Below are positions 42,276 through 52,057 of a stretch of 64,000 bases of DNA, one piece after another. The stretch is from Planctomycetota bacterium (GTDB lineage: Bacteria > Planctomycetota > UBA1135 > GCA-002686595), in the NCBI GenBank assembly GCA_016779205.1, contig JADHOC010000014.1, positions 1-64,000 of the forward strand, in the 5' to 3' direction. The translations under genes and the position numbers were made by a program. The stretch's first letter is position 1. Each line of letters opens with the position of its first letter. The notes under the pieces are model-generated. The model saw only the letters and a list, made by a program, of their open reading frames with translations, had not been told where the DNA came from and ran no database searches.

Positions 42276-42684
42276 CGCACGGATGAGCGTGCCCCGGCGG
42301 AGCGCTCGGGGCAGCGGCGCCAGGGGCCCAAGGGGACTTCTCGGGGCAGCAGGGGGCCGGGAGGGGTTCAAGGTGTCCATGCAGTTCGGGAGAGGCGAAT
42401 CTCGGGCCAAGAGGATGCCAAACGTCGGGAGCCCTGGGCGCTGACAGAGCCGGAAGAGGACTGGCAAACCAGGGGCCCTCCGCGCACTATGTTGTGCCTC
42501 CCCCCTTTTGACCCACCGGCCAGGCTTCTCTGGCCGGCTATCAGCCGCCCGTCTCCGTCAGGCCCCCCCCGATGAGCCTCTCATCGCGTAGGCCTGTCGG
42601 TCCAGTCGATGCTCCAGGCCCGTGCCTGGGACCCCCGACGACGGGCCGCCTCCCCCGAACTACCGGGCCCCCCTAGAAAGCACC
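42276..42684. other. Divergent intergenic region
   Basis: 409 bp between the minus-strand lipoprotein gene and giant lipoprotein D, so it should contain two divergent promoters. Only one clear structure is seen: a perfect 8-bp inverted repeat (42516-42523 with 42530-42537). No convincing promoter hexamers were identified. Confidence 0.5.
42516..42537. repeat. Perfect inverted repeat in the divergent region
   Basis: CCGGCCAG, 6-nt loop, CTGGCCGG. It is ~148 nt upstream of giant lipoprotein D and could be an operator or an mRNA leader hairpin; nothing in the sequence decides between these. Confidence 0.4.
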
Positions 42685-45600
42685 ATGCGAACGCAGGCTT
42701 CCTCTGGCGATCGAGTCATCTCCGCACGTACCTACCTTCCCGCGGCCCTCGCCGGGCTCGCGCTCCTTGCTGGCTGTGGTTCCGGCTCGGGCGGATCAGG
42801 GAGCACCGGTTCGCTCTTCATCCAGACCTGCTCGTTGAACTGCTCGGTCGGCACCGGCGGTGATCAGGTCTTCTGCATCGTCCGGAACGTCACGGAGAAC
42901 GGAGAGGTCTCGGTCACCTTCTCGGATCCGATCGACCCGACCAGCCTGACGCCCTCCACCTTCCAGGTCACCGACGTCGGGAACGGCACGGCCCCTGACG
43001 GCCTCCGCTTCCTCGACCCGCTCGACCCGCGGCGCGTCATCTTCCGCCCGGCGATCACGTTCGTCGGCGGCTCGGTGGCCTTCTCGCTGCAGCAGAATCG
43101 CAGCTACGAGATCCGTGTTCCGGGGGTCCAGCAGGGCGACTCGGGCCCGTTCATCCGGAGCGTCAGCGGATCACCGAACCAGAGCCGCATGCTCTGCACG
43201 ATCGAGACCACCGAGGGCATCGAGGACATCGTCCCGGGCAACCCGGAGGTGGAGGTCTTCGTTGACGTGGACGTCACCGCGCCCGGTGGCCCCTTCACCA
43301 CCGAGCGGACCCAGATCGGAAGCAGCGTCCAGAACGCGGTCGAGAACGTGGCTGCCTCCTCGAAGATTTACTTCGAGTTCAACGAGCTCATGAACCTCCC
43401 GACCGTGGCCAACGTCGTCACGGGCGAGTCGCTCACGATCTTCGTCGAGCTGGACACCGACGGGGACATCTCCACCTCGGGGGCGGACCGCATCCCGATC
43501 CCAGGTGCCTTCGAGCTGGAGGTGGATCAGTTCACCCTCACGACCTCGGCCACCTTCACCCCCTTCGGTGATATCCCCTCGGCTGGCCAGACCCGCCGGC
43601 TCCTGGTGGTCCGCGTGACGACGCTCGTGAAGGACATCGCCAACAACTCCGTCACCAGCGCAAGCGGTGGGGGGGTGCTGGTCGCCGTCCCCGAGATCCT
43701 CACGTTCTCCCAGATCATCCTGCCCGACGAAGACGGCGAAGGCTTCACCAACTCGGACCTCGAGAACACGGCCCAGACGGGCGCCGCCTGGGGTGCTGGT
43801 CGACTCTCGGTCGGCCTCACGGGCGGCTCGGGCCGCCACGGCTCGATCCGGGTCGCCGCCGGGGAGAGCCTCGTGCTCGACACGGACTCCCAGACCTTCC
43901 CGGCCACGGGCATCGCGCAGATCGACGTGCTGGGCAACGACAGCGGCGCCCCCGGGGCCCCGGTCTACCCCTACACGCTCACCGTCACGGACGGTGTGTT
44001 CGAGCTCTCCTCGCTGGTCATCGAGCCGACGGGAACTCTCATCCTGCGGGGCTCGAATCCCGCCCGGATCCTGGTGCGCGGTCGCTGTGACCTTCAGCCG
44101 GGCTCGGTCGTGGACCTCTCTGGTGAGTCCGCACCCGAGCACGACTCCTCGCTCCCCGGGGACCAGGTCGCGGGCGCTACCCAGACCCTCGGCGGGCCCA
44201 ACGGCGCCTCGGGCGGCCTCGGCGCAGACCGCGCTGACCTCACGGGGAACAACCTGGCCGATGCCGGCGGGATCTCGAACCCCGGCGCCAACCGTGACGG
44301 AATCGCGGGCGGCGGCGTTGGCGGAAGCGCGACCGCGGCCGGTCTCGGCGGCGTCCGGTTCCCCAACACCCTTCCCACCCAATCGTCCGTGTTCGCAGGG
44401 TCGATCGAAGACACGACCTACAACGTCGCGGTCAACCCGAGGAACCCCTCGGAAGAGACCTGCACGATCCAGCAGCTCGGCGCCAGCGGCGGCGGCGGAG
44501 GCTTCGCCCTGGCCGGCGGCGAGGGGACCTCTCAGCCGGTCGGCGCCGCCGTCGGTGAGAACCCGGCTGGGGTCCCGCTCAGCCCCGGGAACACCCCGGG
44601 TGGCGACGTCACCGCCCTCGGTCTCGCGGCCCCCAACGTCAACAACGTGGGCTACGACACCCGCCTGCTCCGTTGGGAAGAGGGCGACCTCCGCGGCGGA
44701 AGCGCCGGCGGCGGTGGCGGTAACCACATCTTCGGCACGATCAACAACGCTGGCGGCGCGGCCCTGCCCCCGCCGATCGGCAACTGTGTCGGCGCGGGCT
44801 TCACCTTCGTCACCATCGAGGCCGACATGTGGCTGGACCACAGCGGCGCCAGGGGTGGCGCCGGTGGCGGTGCGGTCGAGTTCCTCGCCGGGCGGGAGGC
44901 GATCCTCGCTGGCCTGGTGGACGCCTCGGGCGGCTTCGGCGGCGGCGCCCTGTCGGTCCTCGCGACCAACGGTTCCTTCGCCATGCCCGGCGGCGGTGGC
45001 TCTGGTGGTGCCCTCCGGCTCCGGTCTCCGATCGTCAACCTCGCGGCGACGTCGCAGATCAACATCAACGGCGGTCTCGGCGGTAACGCCCCGTGGTCGC
45101 TCAACACGGTGGCGGTCCAGTCCCGCGGAGGCAACGGCAGCCCGGGCCTCGTCCGCGTCGAGGACTCCTCCACGAGCGGTGACCCGATCAGCTTCGAGTC
45201 GGCCCGCGATCGAGTGCTCCCGTTCAACCCCCTGGACCCGGACTCGGCGGTGGACTTCCTCAGCGTCGCGCCGGGCTACCTCGACCCGTCCACGGTCGGC
45301 ACGCAGCGCCCCGACACGCTCAGTGGCGGGACCTCTTGCTGGATCCGGCCGGAGGGCAACTTCCTCCAGCTGCTGTTCGAGGAGGACACCGGCCTCTCCG
45401 TCGAGGAGCAGGGCTGGACCATGGACATCGAGCTCTCCAGCGGCGCCCTTCGGCCCTTCCGCGGGACGAGCACCGCGTTCCCGAACGAGTGGGAGGGGAC
45501 CTTCGGGAACACCTTCGGCTCGTCGCCGATCGTCGTCCGCTTCCAGGGCGGCCGTTCCCAGTCCTCGAGCCTCGTCGACCCGTGCAATGTGGACGAGACC

Positions 45601-45828
45601 GACCCGTTCGGTGAGGTCCTCCCCGGTTCCCTCACCCCCTGGGTCTCCCACCCCGCGGAGCTCGCGTTGGTCACCACCCCGAGTGGCGCCAACTACACGC
45701 CGAACATGATTCGCTTCTGCGTGCTGTTCGACCGGACGAACGAGCCGGGCGATGACCCGGGTCAGACCCTCATCAACGAGACGGTCGTCGGGGTCACGAA
45801 CCTCAAGATCGTCGCCCTCCCGGACTGA
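42685..45828 (+). CDS. Giant glycine-rich lipoprotein with SbsA-type Ig-like domains (D)
   Basis: 1047 aa from ATG 42685, followed by a lipoprotein signal (ALAGLALLAGC). It begins with an SbsA-like Ig domain (VSVTFSDPIDPTSLTPSTFQ), a second Ig-like region (IYFEFNELMNLPTVANVV), then solenoid-like strands (LVIEPTGTLILRGSNPARIL) and Gly-rich turns (GASGGGGGFALAGGEG; GGSAGGGGGNHIFG; GGGGSGGALRL). Architecture parallels the protein at 27713, so the two are paralogues. It ends VVGVTNLKIVALPD. Likely exported and surface-exposed; function unknown. Confidence 0.8.
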   Translation: MRTQASSGDRVISARTYLPAALAGLALLAGCGSGSGGSGSTGSLFIQTCSLNCSVGTGGDQVFCIVRNVTENGEVSVTFSDPIDPTSLTPSTFQVTDVGNGTAPDGLRFLDPLDPRRVIFRPAITFVGGSVAFSLQQNRSYEIRVPGVQQGDSGPFIRSVSGSPNQSRMLCTIETTEGIEDIVPGNPEVEVFVDVDVTAPGGPFTTERTQIGSSVQNAVENVAASSKIYFEFNELMNLPTVANVVTGESLTIFVELDTDGDISTSGADRIPIPGAFELEVDQFTLTTSATFTPFGDIPSAGQTRRLLVVRVTTLVKDIANNSVTSASGGGVLVAVPEILTFSQIILPDEDGEGFTNSDLENTAQTGAAWGAGRLSVGLTGGSGRHGSIRVAAGESLVLDTDSQTFPATGIAQIDVLGNDSGAPGAPVYPYTLTVTDGVFELSSLVIEPTGTLILRGSNPARILVRGRCDLQPGSVVDLSGESAPEHDSSLPGDQVAGATQTLGGPNGASGGLGADRADLTGNNLADAGGISNPGANRDGIAGGGVGGSATAAGLGGVRFPNTLPTQSSVFAGSIEDTTYNVAVNPRNPSEETCTIQQLGASGGGGGFALAGGEGTSQPVGAAVGENPAGVPLSPGNTPGGDVTALGLAAPNVNNVGYDTRLLRWEEGDLRGGSAGGGGGNHIFGTINNAGGAALPPPIGNCVGAGFTFVTIEADMWLDHSGARGGAGGGAVEFLAGREAILAGLVDASGGFGGGALSVLATNGSFAMPGGGGSGGALRLRSPIVNLAATSQININGGLGGNAPWSLNTVAVQSRGGNGSPGLVRVEDSSTSGDPISFESARDRVLPFNPLDPDSAVDFLSVAPGYLDPSTVGTQRPDTLSGGTSCWIRPEGNFLQLLFEEDTGLSVEEQGWTMDIELSSGALRPFRGTSTAFPNEWEGTFGNTFGSSPIVVRFQGGRSQSSSLVDPCNVDETDPFGEVLPGSLTPWVSHPAELALVTTPSGANYTPNMIRFCVLFDRTNEPGDDPGQTLINETVVGVTNLKIVALPD

Positions 45829-45851
45829 TCTCCGGATCGTCCGAGGATCGG

Positions 45852-45886
45852 GGAGGCCCGTCCGCGCCTCGCGCGGGCGGGCCTCC
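45852..45886 (+). terminator. Hairpin terminator after giant lipoprotein D
   Basis: A 16-bp stem with one mismatch (arms 45852-45867 and 45871-45886) and a 3-nt loop, 23 nt after the stop and followed by TCCCGTTTCCC. Confidence 0.65.
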
Positions 45887-45913
45887 TCCCGTTTCCCCCC
45901 CGTCGAAGCCAGC

Positions 45914-47137
45914 TTGAACCCCCGCGGCTCCTCACCTCCCAAGGCCCCTGACGTTCAGCGCGCAGGGGCCGTGGTCATCGACGCCTCCGAGGTGCGCTTC
46001 GACGCTGCTGTCCGACTGGAGGGGGGGAGGGTCGCCTCGATCGAGCCCGCGGTGGGGTTGACGAACGGCGAGCGGGAGACGGTCCTCGCCCCGGGGCTCG
46101 TCAACGCGCACGCCCACCTGGACCTCGGGATCGCGGCCGCTGGTGCGCGCGGGGAGACCTTCCTGGAGTGGGTCGCAGCCGTGATGGAGGCGCGTGGGGG
46201 GAGGTCGCCAGCGGAGGTGGCGGAGGGGGCTCGAGCCGCAGCGGATCGGCTGCTCGAGACGGGGACGACCACCGTGCTCGACATCGACGCCTCTGGCGTG
46301 GCGGGGATGGGCCTCTCGGACTCGCCCATCCGCCTGGTCTCCCTCCGCGAGGTGATCGACGGCTCGCCGGCCGAGGGCAACGAGCGTACCGAGGCGGCTC
46401 TGGCGCTCGCCCGCGAGGCCGTGGCCGCGCCGGTCTCCGAGCGGCGGGCGTCCGGGCTCTCGCCCCATGGTGTCCACACCGTGAGCGACGTGCTCCTCGG
46501 CGACCTGGCGCCGCTCGCGAGGGACGTCCCCGTGGCCACGCACTGGGCCGAGACCCCCGAGGAGACCCGCTGGCTGCTCGAGGGGAGCGGGCCGTTCGCT
46601 GACTGGCTCGGTCCCTCGCCGCGCTCCTCCGGCGCCGAGCGCCTTCGGCGCGCCGGGCTGCTCGATGGAACCCTCCTGGTCCACGGCAACTGCCCTGCCC
46701 CGGGGGAGCTCGCGCTTCTCGCCGGACGCGGCGTGGCCGTGGTGCATTGCCCGGGGAGCCACCTGTTCTTCTCGCGCCCCGGATTCGCCCTCGGAGATCT
46801 CCGCGCGGCGGGCATCGCCGTCGCCCTCGGGACGGACTCGGCCGCGAGCAACGGGGACCTCGACATGCGCCGTGAGATGAGGCTGGCGAGGGAGACCCTC
46901 GGGGTCAGCGGCGCCGAGGCATGGAGGATGGCGACCGAGGAGGGGGCACGTTTTGCCCCCTGGGCCCACGTCACCGGGCGCCTCGGAGTCGGGGATGCGG
47001 GAGACCTCGTACGGCTGCGTCCTGCACAGGGCGTGGCGGCGGCGCGCCGCGACGGCGACCGACTGCTCGACTTGCTGACCCTCTCGGAGCCCGCCGTGGA
47101 GGAGGTCTGGGTGGCGGGCGAGCGAATCGAGGGCTGA
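45914..47137 (+). CDS. Amidohydrolase-superfamily deaminase-like protein
   Basis: 407 aa from TTG 45914; GTG 45971 is an alternative. Metal-dependent deaminase motifs: VNAHAHLDLG (HxH), GLSPHGVHTVS with a His, VATHWAET with a His and Glu, LVHGNC, and GTDSAASNGDLDMRREM with the catalytic Asp. This pattern fits the SAH/guanine/aminodeoxyfutalosine deaminase branch. Aminodeoxyfutalosine deaminase of menaquinone synthesis is an attractive guess but no other men/mqn gene is nearby. The composite beta domain at both ends is visible (VRLEGGRVASIEP; EEVWVAGERIEG). Confidence 0.8.
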   Translation: MNPRGSSPPKAPDVQRAGAVVIDASEVRFDAAVRLEGGRVASIEPAVGLTNGERETVLAPGLVNAHAHLDLGIAAAGARGETFLEWVAAVMEARGGRSPAEVAEGARAAADRLLETGTTTVLDIDASGVAGMGLSDSPIRLVSLREVIDGSPAEGNERTEAALALAREAVAAPVSERRASGLSPHGVHTVSDVLLGDLAPLARDVPVATHWAETPEETRWLLEGSGPFADWLGPSPRSSGAERLRRAGLLDGTLLVHGNCPAPGELALLAGRGVAVVHCPGSHLFFSRPGFALGDLRAAGIAVALGTDSAASNGDLDMRREMRLARETLGVSGAEAWRMATEEGARFAPWAHVTGRLGVGDAGDLVRLRPAQGVAAARRDGDRLLDLLTLSEPAVEEVWVAGERIEG

Positions 47138-47211
47138 TTTGGGGCAAGGTGCTGAGAAATCCGCGAGTGGGCGCTACAGGTAAGGGGTCTGCGCCGAATG
47201 GAGTCTTTCAG

Positions 47212-48282
47212 ATGAGCACCTCTCGAACCGAGTACCAACCTCCCCAGGCGACGCCTGCACAGCTCGAGGCGATCGAGCTCCTTCGATCCTCGGAGCGCGT
47301 CCTCCTGACCGGGCACGAGCGGCCCGACGGGGATTGCCTCGGCTCGCAGGCGGCCCTCGCCAGGGTGCTCAACGCGAGAGGGCAGAGCGCCTTCGTCCTG
47401 AACCCGGACCCGCCGGAGTCGCGGTATGGCGAGGTGACCGAGCTCGCCGAATTCCTGGTCGACGACGGTGGTGAGATCCCCGAGCACGACCTCGTGGTGA
47501 TGCTGGACGGGGGCGACCTCTCTCGAACCGGTCAGCTGGCGCCGCGGCTCGAGGCGGCGCCCTCCCGGAAGCTGGTGGTCGACCACCACCTCCACGAGGG
47601 CGGCGAGTGGTGGGACGCGGCCTTCATCGACACCTCTGCCTCGGCCACCGGGGTCCTCGTCCGCCGCATCGCAGGGCACCTGGGGGCCGAGCTCGACACG
47701 GGCATTGCCCGCGCGATCTTCACGACGCTGGTCACCGACACGGGTTGGTTCAAGTACTCCAACACCGACCAGGAGACCATGCTCATCGGGGCCGAGATGC
47801 TGGGCGCGGGGGTCCGGCCAGCCCAGATCTACAGCGACCTCTTCCAGCGGGAGGAGTCGGAGCACCCGCGCACCCTCGCCGCTGCCCTGGCACGCACCGC
47901 CTACTTCGCGGACGGAGCCATCGCCGTCATCGACCTGCCCCTCGGACCGGACGGCCGATCCTCGGCGGCGGACGGAGACGTGGCCCTGGACATCCTCAGG
48001 TCCGTGGAACAGGTGGAGGTCGCCCTGATCGTGCGAGAGATCGGGGCCTCGAGGACGAAGCTCTCTGCGCGCAGCAAGGGCGCCTTCAACGTCCAGAAGC
48101 TCGCCCACCGTTTCGGGGGGGGAGGACACGCCAAGGCGGCCGGCGCGACGATCGAGCAGCCCCTGATCCACGCGCGCCTCGAGCTCGTGGAGTCCGCCGT
48201 GGAGCAGCTCGCCGGGACCAAGGACCGCCGCGCCAAGCCGCGCTCGGCGGCCGAGGCAGAAAGGAGAAAGCGCGGAGCGTAG
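47212..48282 (+). CDS. DHH-family phosphoesterase (NrnA-like)
   Basis: 356 aa. DHH domain motifs: LLTGHERPDGDCLGSQ (residues ~33-48), LVVMLDGGDLSR, the DHH signature VVDHHLHEG, and TTLVTDTGWFKYSN. The C-terminal DHHA1 domain has GGGGHAKAAGA, which binds substrate. NrnA-like enzymes hydrolyse short oligoribonucleotides and/or pAp. ATG 47212 is used; the frame is open upstream through the end of the preceding gene but without conservation. It forms a small unit with the phosphoesterase 12 bp downstream. Confidence 0.9.
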   Translation: MSTSRTEYQPPQATPAQLEAIELLRSSERVLLTGHERPDGDCLGSQAALARVLNARGQSAFVLNPDPPESRYGEVTELAEFLVDDGGEIPEHDLVVMLDGGDLSRTGQLAPRLEAAPSRKLVVDHHLHEGGEWWDAAFIDTSASATGVLVRRIAGHLGAELDTGIARAIFTTLVTDTGWFKYSNTDQETMLIGAEMLGAGVRPAQIYSDLFQREESEHPRTLAAALARTAYFADGAIAVIDLPLGPDGRSSAADGDVALDILRSVEQVEVALIVREIGASRTKLSARSKGAFNVQKLAHRFGGGGHAKAAGATIEQPLIHARLELVESAVEQLAGTKDRRAKPRSAAEAERRKRGA

Positions 48283-48294
48283 ACTGGGGGCACC

Positions 48295-49056
48295 TTGAAG
48301 CTGGCGATTGTCTCCGACCTGCACTCCAACATGGAGGCCGTGGACGCGGTGTTCGCTCACATGCGTTCCCTCGGGGTCGAGGCCATGTGTTGCCTGGGGG
48401 ACGTGGTCGGCTACGGCCCCGACCCCGCGCACTGCGCGGACCTGATCCGCGGGCACGCGGACTTCACCGTCATGGGGAACCATGACGAGGCGCTCTTCCA
48501 CGGCGCCGAGGACTTCAACCCGCACGCGCGGACGGCGATTGACTGGACCCGGGCGCAGCTCCGGCCGCGGTGGTGGAGCTCCTCGGAGACCAAGAGCCGC
48601 TGGCGGTGGCTCCGCGAGCTCCCGCTCGAGCACAGGATCGGGCGCTTCCACTTCGTCCATGGGTCGACCCGGGACCCGGTGCGCGAGTACATCCTCTCCA
48701 CCGACGGGTTCCTGAACCCCAGCAAGCTGCGCGGGATCTTCGAGTCCTTCGAAGGGGTCACCCTCTGCGGTCACACCCATCACCCCGGCGTCCACACCGA
48801 GGACCTCCGCTTCGAGGGGCTCGAGGGCGCCGACGAGCTGACGATCGAGTTGCCCCCGGGGGAGAAGCGGATCGTGAACGTCGGGTCCGTCGGCCAGCCG
48901 CGGGACGGCGACAACCGCGCGTGCTACGCCGTGCTGACCGAGGACTCGCTCACGTGGCACCGGGTGCCCTATGACTACCGAGGCACCATGGACAAGATCC
49001 TCGCGAAGGACGCCCTCAGCGAGGTCCTCGCGCGTCGCCTCGCCCTCGGGAAGTGA
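48295..49056 (+). CDS. Calcineurin-like metallophosphoesterase
   Basis: 253 aa. All metal ligands are recognisable: IVSDLHSNMEA (DxH), CLGDVVGYGPDP (GD), MGNHDEALF (GNHD), HFVHGSTRD and CGHTHHPGVHT (GHTH). It resembles the small single-domain YfcE/DNA-repair-like phosphoesterase group; substrate unknown. TTG start at 48295, preceded by a GGGGG stretch. It directly follows the DHH phosphoesterase, suggesting a joint role in nucleotide or oligonucleotide turnover, which is inference. Confidence 0.88.
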   Translation: MKLAIVSDLHSNMEAVDAVFAHMRSLGVEAMCCLGDVVGYGPDPAHCADLIRGHADFTVMGNHDEALFHGAEDFNPHARTAIDWTRAQLRPRWWSSSETKSRWRWLRELPLEHRIGRFHFVHGSTRDPVREYILSTDGFLNPSKLRGIFESFEGVTLCGHTHHPGVHTEDLRFEGLEGADELTIELPPGEKRIVNVGSVGQPRDGDNRACYAVLTEDSLTWHRVPYDYRGTMDKILAKDALSEVLARRLALGK

Positions 49057-49071
49057 GAGACGGGGCGCGGC

Positions 49072-49968
49072 TCAGGAGAGCCTGAGCGTGGCCTTGATCA
49101 GGTGCCGGAGGATCTCGGGGTTCTTGCGGAGGCGCCGCTGGCTGTATGCGCGCCACTCGGGCCCGTAGGGGACGTAGGCGCGGACGGTCTTCCCGCGCGC
49201 CCTCCAGTCCTCCCAGAGGCGCTCCTGCACGCCGAGCAGTACCTCGAAGTAGGTACGCTCCTCGGCGACGTTGGCGGCCCCCTGTCGCTCCAGGACGGCG
49301 TCGGCCATCACCGGATCGTGGGTCGCAACCGCGACGGTGTGCCCTGACCGGAGGAGCGTGTCCGTGAGGTCGATGAAGGCCTGCCGGATCGGCTCTGGTT
49401 GAGTGTGGGCGATCTCCGCGGGCTCGAGGTAGATGCCCTTTACCATGCGGACGTCACAGCTCTCGGGCAGCGCGGCCACGTCCTCCGGGGTCCGGAAGAG
49501 GCGCGACTGGAGCACGATGCCCACGTTGTCGAAGCGCGCGCGGAGGGAGCGGAAGATCTCGAGGGTGTCGTCAGTGGTGGAGTGATCCTCCATCTCGACC
49601 CGGGCGAAGACGCCGATGCTGGCGCAGTGCGAGAGGAGATCGGCGTAGAGCTCCTCGCAGAGGTCCCTCGAGATGCGCAGGCCGAAGTGGGTCGGCTTGA
49701 TGGAGACGTAGCTGTCGAGCCCCGCCTCGGAGGCCGCGGTCGCGGCCTCCTGGTAGGTGCGCAGCACATCCCGCGCCTCTGCCTCGTCGGCCACATCCTC
49801 GCCGAGGATGTCCAGGACGCCGAGGAAGCCGCGGGCCTGCAGCCCGCGCAGCTTGCCGAGGGCTTCTTCCAGCGTCTCTCCGGCGATGTACCGGGCCGAG
49901 AGCTGCCGCATGAGCGGCCGCGGAATAGCGGGGAGGGCGGAGAGGACGGCGCGTTCGAGGAGATTCAC
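49072..49968 (-). CDS. Proline dehydrogenase
   Basis: 298 aa, the length of monofunctional PRODH of the PutB type. TIM-barrel FAD-site motifs are seen: VSIKPTHFGL, ARVEMEDHSTTDDTL, RMVKGIYLEP and the C-terminal signature YVPYGPEWRAYSQRRLRKNP, whose Arg-rich end binds proline's carboxylate. It oxidises proline to pyrroline-5-carboxylate; no P5C dehydrogenase is adjacent. GTG start at 49968-49966. Convergent with the preceding gene, 15 bp apart. Confidence 0.93.
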   Translation of the reverse strand: MNLLERAVLSALPAIPRPLMRQLSARYIAGETLEEALGKLRGLQARGFLGVLDILGEDVADEAEARDVLRTYQEAATAASEAGLDSYVSIKPTHFGLRISRDLCEELYADLLSHCASIGVFARVEMEDHSTTDDTLEIFRSLRARFDNVGIVLQSRLFRTPEDVAALPESCDVRMVKGIYLEPAEIAHTQPEPIRQAFIDLTDTLLRSGHTVAVATHDPVMADAVLERQGAANVAEERTYFEVLLGVQERLWEDWRARGKTVRAYVPYGPEWRAYSQRRLRKNPEILRHLIKATLRLS

Positions 49969-50026
49969 TTCGTGGACCCTCTCAGGAGAGATCAGGAGGT
50001 CATATGGAACCCAGCCCGGCCAGTCG

Positions 50027-50055
50027 CTGACCAGGCTGCCCGTGGATCATAGGAT
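50027..50055 (+). promoter_or_regulatory. Candidate promoter for cutA and the DASS transporter
   Basis: CTGACC (50027-50032, 4 of 6), 17-nt spacer, TAGGAT (50050-50055, 4 of 6). It sits 21 nt upstream of the cutA ATG, in the divergent gap between the proline dehydrogenase gene and cutA. Confidence 0.4.
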
Positions 50056-50075
50056 CTCTCCGGAGGACGCTCACG

Positions 50076-50420
50076 ATGGTGAACAAGGATCGAGAGATCG
50101 TGCTGGCCCTGGCCACCTTCCCCGGGGAGGAGGTCGCGGCGGCGCTGGCGCGGCAGCTGCTCGCGGAGGGCCTGGTGGCCTGCGTGAACATCCTGCCGGG
50201 CGTGCGGAGCCTCTACCGGTGGGAGGGGGGGGTCCAGGACGAGCCGGAGGTGCTGGCGTTGATGAAGAGCCGGCGGGAGCTCTCGGATGAGCTGGTGGAG
50301 CGGGTGGTGGAGCTGCACCCCTACGAGACCCCCGCGGTCTCGGTGCTCTCCCCGCACGCGGTCGCCCGCGAGTACGGCGCCTGGGTCACGGACGAGCTCC
50401 GCGGGGCGGGTGATCGATGA
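50076..50420 (+). CDS. cutA: CutA1-family divalent-cation tolerance protein
   Basis: 114 aa, the usual size. Seen: LATFPGEEVAAALARQLLAE, GLVACVNILPGVRSLYRWEG and the signature ELHPYETPAVSVL. CutA1 forms ferredoxin-like trimers associated with copper tolerance, though its direct role is unresolved. GGAGGA 9 nt upstream of the ATG is a strong ribosome binding site. The stop overlaps the start of the transporter gene (ATGA). Confidence 0.93.
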   Translation: MVNKDREIVLALATFPGEEVAAALARQLLAEGLVACVNILPGVRSLYRWEGGVQDEPEVLALMKSRRELSDELVERVVELHPYETPAVSVLSPHAVAREYGAWVTDELRGAGDR

Positions 50421-52030
50421 GCGTCGCTGGGGAGGAGCGCAGCGGAAAGGCGGCGAGGCGGATCGGCCTCGGGCTGGGGGGAGCGCTCTTCCTGGGGCTG
50501 TTGCTGGTCCCCGGGCTCCCGCTGGACCCCATGCAGCGGAAGGTCGCGGCCGTCACGGCGCTCACGGCGTCGCTCTGGCTGAGCGTTGCGATCCCGGTGG
50601 GCGCGACCTCGCTCATCCCCGCGGCGCTCTTCCCGCTGCTGGGCGTTCTGGATGCGCGGGAGGTGGCGCCGATCTACCTGCGGGACCTGGTGCTGCTCTT
50701 CCTCGGGGCCTTCATCATCGCCCTGGGGCTGGAGCGGTGGAACGTGCACCGGCGCCTGGCCCTGGCCGTGATCCAGGCCGTGGGCTCGTCGCGTCGGCGC
50801 CTGGTGCTGGGGTTCATGGCGGCGGCGGCGTTCCTCTCCATGTGGATCAACAACACGGCCACCACGCTCATGATGCTCCCCATCGTGACGGCGGTCCTGG
50901 GCCGGGTGGAGGAGGACGACGACGTCGCCGGTCGCCCCTCGGACGGCGGGCGCTTCGGATGGTGTCTGCTCCTCGGCGTGGCCTACTCGGCCTCGGTGGG
51001 GGGGATGGCGACCCCCGTGGGGACGGCGCCCAACCAGGAGTTCCTGGGGCAGTTCGGGACGCTCTTCCCGGATGGGCCAAAGCTGACCTTCGGCGAGTGG
51101 TTCATCGCCTTCGCGCCCCTCACCGTGCTCTTCGTACCCCTGGCGTGGCTCCTGCTCACGAGGGTGGTCTATCCGATCTCCGACGTGAAGGGGTCCGGAC
51201 GGGAGGCGGTGGCCGAGGAGCGGCGCCGCATGGGGCCCATGACGACTCCCCAGTGGCGGATGGCCCTGCTGTTCGGCGCGACCGCGCTGCTCTGGGTGTT
51301 CCGCGCCGACCTGCGGGTGGGGCCCCTGGAGGTCCCCGGCTGGTCGAGGCTCTTCATGGGGCCCGAGGCCGCCGATCCCGCCTGGTACGCCCAGCACAAG
51401 AACGACATCAGCGACGCCACCGTGGCGACGCTCCTGGGGATCCTGGTGTTCGTGATCCCCTCGGGCTGGCGCCCCACCGGCGCCGCGGCTGGCGTCGACG
51501 CCCAGGAGGGAGACCGTCGCTTCCTCATGGACTGGCGGACCGCCTCGCGGCTCCCCTGGGACGTCCTGCTCCTGCTCGGCGGCGGCTTCTGCCTCGCCCA
51601 CGCCTTCAAGGTCAGCGGCCTGGATGCGGTCCTGGGTGGAGCGCTGGCTCCGGTCCTCGAGGGGCAGTCCAGCTGGGTCGTCGTCGCCGCCGTCTGTGTC
51701 CTCGTCGCGACGTTGACCGAGGTGACCTCCAACACCGCCACGACCGCGGTGCTGCTGCCCGTGATGGCCTCGGCCGCGACCACGGCGGGGCTCAACCCCA
51801 TGGTCGTGATGTTGCCCGCGACCCTCGCCGCGTCCGCGGCGTTCATGATGCCCGTGGCGACGCCGCCCAACGCCGTGGTCTTCGCCACCCACCGGGTCCC
51901 CATGGCCCGCATGGCCCGCGCCGGGATCTGGATGAACGTCCTGATGGCCGCCATCATCACGCTCGTGTTCCAGCTATGGTCCAAGGGACTCCTTGGCGTC
52001 ACGGACTCCGTGCCGGACTGGGCCCGGTGA
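50417..52030 (+). CDS. DASS/SLC13-family sodium-coupled anion transporter
   Basis: 537 aa with ~12 membrane segments. Two SNT motifs typical of divalent-anion:sodium symporters are present: SMWINNTATTLMMLPI (~residue 138) and EVTSNTATTAVLLPVMAS (~residue 435). SGGMATPVGT-like sequence appears as VGGMATPVGTAPNQ, followed by the MPVATPPNAVVF segment near the C-terminus. Substrates are dicarboxylates, sulfate or similar; residues visible do not decide. Translationally coupled to cutA. Confidence 0.9.
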   Translation: MSVAGEERSGKAARRIGLGLGGALFLGLLLVPGLPLDPMQRKVAAVTALTASLWLSVAIPVGATSLIPAALFPLLGVLDAREVAPIYLRDLVLLFLGAFIIALGLERWNVHRRLALAVIQAVGSSRRRLVLGFMAAAAFLSMWINNTATTLMMLPIVTAVLGRVEEDDDVAGRPSDGGRFGWCLLLGVAYSASVGGMATPVGTAPNQEFLGQFGTLFPDGPKLTFGEWFIAFAPLTVLFVPLAWLLLTRVVYPISDVKGSGREAVAEERRRMGPMTTPQWRMALLFGATALLWVFRADLRVGPLEVPGWSRLFMGPEAADPAWYAQHKNDISDATVATLLGILVFVIPSGWRPTGAAAGVDAQEGDRRFLMDWRTASRLPWDVLLLLGGGFCLAHAFKVSGLDAVLGGALAPVLEGQSSWVVVAAVCVLVATLTEVTSNTATTAVLLPVMASAATTAGLNPMVVMLPATLAASAAFMMPVATPPNAVVFATHRVPMARMARAGIWMNVLMAAIITLVFQLWSKGLLGVTDSVPDWAR

Positions 52031-52057
52031 GCTGACCCTGATGAGCGAGGTAGGCAG

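Noticed and set aside
43171..45942. 923-codon open frame on the minus strand opposite giant lipoprotein D
   Set aside because: Same artefact; low-complexity translation, no start context, and it spans past the terminator of the real gene.
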